Of a DNA stretch of 64,000 bases, positions 63,129 to 64,000 are shown one piece after another. The DNA is from Bacillus sp. FJAT-45350 (GTDB lineage Bacteria > Bacillota > Bacilli > Bacillales > NISU01): assembly GCF_002335805.1 (NCBI RefSeq), contig NZ_NISU01000001.1, positions 2,860,079-2,924,078 of the forward strand, in the 5' to 3' direction. Under the pieces are notes generated by a model that had not been told where the DNA came from, searched no databases, and worked only from the letters and a program-made list of their open reading frames with translations. The position numbers and the translations under genes are program-made. Position 1 is the first letter of the stretch. Each line of letters opens with the position of its first letter.

Positions 63129-64000
63129 CTATCGATAGATATGAATGATTGGTTCTTCGTTTGGGTTTCTGATGATGATGCTTTCGTTTCCTGCAACTGA
63201 AGTGATATACACTTGGACCTTTAAGCTATTCGGGAATCGCTGTGTGATACGGTCTGCAACATATTGTGTTAAGGCTATCACTTCTGCTTTCCCATAATAA
63301 CGAATTGGCACTTCAATTGTTAATTCATGGAGCTGTTCATTCTTATAATACCCTTTGCCAACAACACCAATAAAGTTGTCAAAAAATCCTTCTATCTCTT
63401 CTTTTAACTTCATGAAACGCTCTGCATCATTACGTTGTTCTGCTGTCGCATCTCTAGACGGGAACAAATAATACCGCTCATTTATTCGTTGCCAATTTCC
63501 TATTTCTCTTGCCGGTTCAGCAACACCTTTTGCAAAGAATGTTCCTGGAATAACAGAGTTCTGCTCTTGTTCCATAAATAAAGCTACTATTATTGGAACA
63601 TTTTCTAAAACACCATTTTCACGATTAACCTCACGCAGACGAGAAACAACCTCACTTGCCATACGTCTTCCCTCTGCTTCTACCTTTTGAGGGTCTAATT
63701 GCTTACTATAAAAATGATATCGTCCTTGGTCATCTTCTACTCTAAAATGATAGACACTATTCAACGATAGACCGACGACAATTCCACCTAATTCAAGGTT
63801 ACCATTTTCATTTTCCACAAGATAATTGTGTTCTAAAATATGAGATAAGTATCTCGGCTGACTTTCCTCTCTCTCCCTCAGCGTTTCCCCATCACCTAGA
63901 GGAGGATTAATACCCGCTGGGTTGTTTTCTTCATGGTAACGAATCAACCAACTATTCAACTCATCCTTCTCAATATATTGACCTTCACGGAAAAAGTATT
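63129..64000 (-). CDS. camS: CamS family sex-pheromone-precursor lipoprotein (N-terminus beyond window)
   Basis: 290 codons of open frame that run off the right edge, so the signal peptide and lipobox are missing from view. VVGLSLNSVYHFR, VPIIVALFMEQEQNSVIPGT then FFAKG, and the end EEPIIHIYR belong to the CamS/YerH lipoprotein family (about 380-400 residues in Bacillus). In enterococci the signal peptide of the relative is the cAM373 pheromone; the Bacillus role is unknown. Located just upstream of gatC, as in B. subtilis yerH-gatCAB. Confidence 0.85.
   Translation of the reverse strand, partial: YFFREGQYIEKDELNSWLIRYHEENNPAGINPPLGDGETLREREESQPRYLSHILEHNYLVENENGNLELGGIVVGLSLNSVYHFRVEDDQGRYHFYSKQLDPQKVEAEGRRMASEVVSRLREVNRENGVLENVPIIVALFMEQEQNSVIPGTFFAKGVAEPAREIGNWQRINERYYLFPSRDATAEQRNDAERFMKLKEEIEGFFDNFIGVVGKGYYKNEQLHELTIEVPIRYYGKAEVIALTQYVADRITQRFPNSLKVQVYITSVAGNESIIIRNPNEEPIIHIYR

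Overview
The window is chromosomal DNA from a low-GC, endospore-forming member of the Bacillaceae. The evidence is a set of Bacillus-type genes (yfkAB, yfkD, yfmR, dgkB, rlmCD-type methyltransferase, camS-gatC-gatA-gatB, opuA with a GbsR-type regulator, fbpB-like, a YaaH/SleL-type spore-cortex enzyme), AAGGAGG ribosome binding sites, frequent TTG/GTG starts, and Bacillus-type 16S-23S-5S operons with a large tRNA tail. I cannot name the species from sequence alone.

Layout. 1-4.9 kb: single genes in alternating directions (small SE1561-like protein, radical SAM YfkAB, secreted YfkD, ProC, YczE-like and DUF421/YetF membrane proteins). 5.0-13.1 kb: a complete rRNA operon on the minus strand (tandem promoters near 13.0 kb, 16S, 23S, 5S) continuing into 20 tRNA genes that end at a terminator near 5.05 kb. 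13.1-36.8 kb: mostly monocistronic housekeeping and accessory genes (YitT/OsmC pair, MFS carrier, VLRF1-type factor, metallo-hydrolase with CoA-transferase, FbpB-like small protein, aminotransferase, soluble chemoreceptor, ABC-F protein YfmR, two alpha/beta hydrolases, an Aas-like acyltransferase/acyl-activating fusion, a holin-like protein). 36.8-46.8 kb: two transport operons on the minus strand, a TRAP-TAXI transporter directly abutting pheA, and an OpuA-type glycine betaine ABC transporter with an isochorismatase-family hydrolase inserted between permease and binding-protein genes, preceded by a GbsR-type regulator with its own promoter and operator-like repeats. 47-53.6 kb: rlmCD, dgkB, a LysM/GH18 spore enzyme, GntP permease, YbaK tRNA editing protein and a membrane protein. 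54.0-59.4 kb: a second rRNA operon, practically identical to the first but without tRNAs. 59.5-64 kb: camS-gatC-gatA-gatB, with camS running off the right edge.

The most unusual material is non-coding. Four of the 20 tRNA genes (Ala, fMet, Val, Lys) are preceded on the transcript by a second copy of their own first 14-22 nt, separated from the real gene by a related 112-144 bp element; the four elements share two conserved blocks that can pair, with one compensatory base-pair change. A second short hairpin repeat sits in tRNA and rRNA spacers in both orientations and is present in one 23S-5S spacer but absent from the otherwise identical spacer of the other operon. Two intergenic regions carry clusters of DnaA boxes (TGTGGATAA). 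Heptamer arrays related to AATTGCT occur upstream of camS, inside both 16S-23S spacers and elsewhere.

No CRISPR array, transposase, integrase, restriction system or recognisable defence island was seen.
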